Below, one piece after another: positions 5,454-6,049 of a stretch of DNA of 6,049 nucleotides. A program made the position numbers and the translations under genes. Position 1 is the stretch's first letter. The number at the start of each line of letters is the position of its first letter. The notes under the pieces are model-generated. The model worked only from the letters and a program-made list of their open reading frames with translations. It did not search any database and was not told the origin of the DNA. The stretch is from Eubacteriales Family XIII. Incertae Sedis bacterium (GTDB lineage Bacteria; Bacillota_A; Clostridia; Peptostreptococcales; Anaerovoracaceae): assembly GCA_031280075.1 (NCBI GenBank), contig JAITHG010000083.1:1-6049 (forward strand), written 5' to 3'.

Positions 5454-6049
5454 ATGGAAGTCTATCTTGACAACGCCGCGACGAGCCGGGCGAGCGAGGC
5501 GGTCTGCGCCTCCATGCAGCGGATGCTGCGGGAGGACTACGGTAACCCCTCTTCCGCCCATCGGATGGGACAGCAGGCGGAGCGCGCCATGAAACAGGCG
5601 CGCTCCGCTGTCGCTTCCCTGCTCGGCGCGCAGCCCCGGCAGATCGTCTTCACAGGCAGCGGAACGGAGGCGGACAACCTCGCCTTTCACTGCGCCTTCA
5701 AGAACCCGTCCCGCATCAAAGGGGCAAAGATCCTCGTCTCTGCCGTAGAGCATCCCGCCGTCCTCGTCCCTGCGATGCGCTACGAGGCGCTGGGCGCGAC
5801 GCTCGTGCGCCTTCCTGTGGACGGGAAGGGCATGGTGTGCCTGGATGCCCTCGAGGCAGAGATGGACGACAGGGCGCTCTTCCTGTCCGTCATGCACGTG
5901 AACAACGAGGTCGGGACGATCCAGCCCGTCGAGCGAATCGGCAGGCTGGTCGCGGCGCGCCGCCAAGGCGGCAGCCGGCTGCTGTGGCACGTGGATGCCG
6001 TGCAGTCCTACGGGAAGATCCCTGCGTCCATCGCACCCGGCGCGGCGCT
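5454..6049 (+). CDS. Cysteine desulfurase, NifS/IscS type (class V aminotransferase), N-terminal 198 aa, 3' truncated by window edge
   Basis: This PLP enzyme takes sulfur from L-cysteine, leaving alanine, and delivers it as persulfide for Fe-S clusters or tRNA thiolation. Visible group I motifs are YLDNAATSRASE (4-15), GNPSSAH (30-36), FTGSGTEADNLA (66-77, PLP phosphate loop), VEHPAV with H100 stacking on PLP, MHVNNEVGTIQP (147-158) and HVDAVQSYGKI (179-189) with D181 and Q184 at the cofactor. The Schiff-base lysine and catalytic cysteine loop lie beyond the right edge. ATG 5454 starts 5 bp after the rny stop with no good Shine-Dalgarno sequence, so translation is probably coupled to rny. NifS-like paralogs serving tRNA thiolation are often followed by mnmA, which would be the gene to look for downstream. 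The exact subgroup (IscS, NifS or a dedicated thiolation paralog) cannot be decided here. Confidence 0.95.
   Translation, partial: MEVYLDNAATSRASEAVCASMQRMLREDYGNPSSAHRMGQQAERAMKQARSAVASLLGAQPRQIVFTGSGTEADNLAFHCAFKNPSRIKGAKILVSAVEHPAVLVPAMRYEALGATLVRLPVDGKGMVCLDALEAEMDDRALFLSVMHVNNEVGTIQPVERIGRLVAARRQGGSRLLWHVDAVQSYGKIPASIAPGAA
5577..5608. repeat. Perfect 12-bp inverted repeat inside the cysteine desulfurase gene
   Basis: GCGGAGCGCGCC (5577-5588) and GGCGCGCTCCGC (5597-5608) are exact reverse complements around an 8-nt loop. The stem has 11 G/C pairs and would be very stable in mRNA, about 125 nt after the start codon. No T run follows. It encodes ordinary family sequence (AERAMKQARSA), so it may be a product of GC-rich codon use. 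Confidence 0.7.

Overview
The window is GC-rich, gene-dense bacterial chromosome. RNase Y (a Firmicutes hallmark), a CobA/CobO-type corrinoid adenosyltransferase and the high GC together suggest a Negativicutes bacterium, perhaps a Selenomonas/Mitsuokella-like member of the Selenomonadaceae. The family-level assignment rests on remembered protein similarity and is an inference. I see no tRNA, rRNA, CRISPR array, insertion sequence or phage gene.

Layout, left to right. (1) The C-terminal part of a COG2509-type FAD-dependent oxidoreductase on the + strand enters from the left edge and ends at 1171. (2) Three minus-strand genes follow, in transcription order: an unrecognised acidic 395-aa protein (3563-2376), the corrinoid adenosyltransferase CobO (2253-1735) and a small HD-domain hydrolase (1694-1131). 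The last of these ends 41 bp inside the oxidoreductase gene, tail to tail. A hairpin and a candidate promoter lie between the 395-aa gene and cobO, so cobO and the HD gene may form their own transcription unit. (3) A 340-bp AT-richer divergent intergenic region (3564-3903) contains a TTACAA-N6-TTGTAA palindrome. (4) On the + strand, rny (RNase Y) is followed after 5 bp by a NifS/IscS-type cysteine desulfurase that runs off the right edge.

The genes are mostly housekeeping: mRNA turnover (RNase Y), sulfur mobilisation for Fe-S clusters or tRNA thiolation (cysteine desulfurase) and cobamide activation (CobO). Three things stand out. The 395-aa protein is built from three tandem modules of about 121 residues, with aligned W-x-D-[FY], WD and AG-[IV]-x-F signatures. 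The ribosome-binding site of rny is spaced for a non-canonical ATA start at 3904 rather than for the nearby ATG or GTG. The FAD oxidoreductase carries two low-complexity insertions that I do not associate with its family. I found no clear new multi-gene system; the triplicated protein is the best candidate for undescribed biology here.
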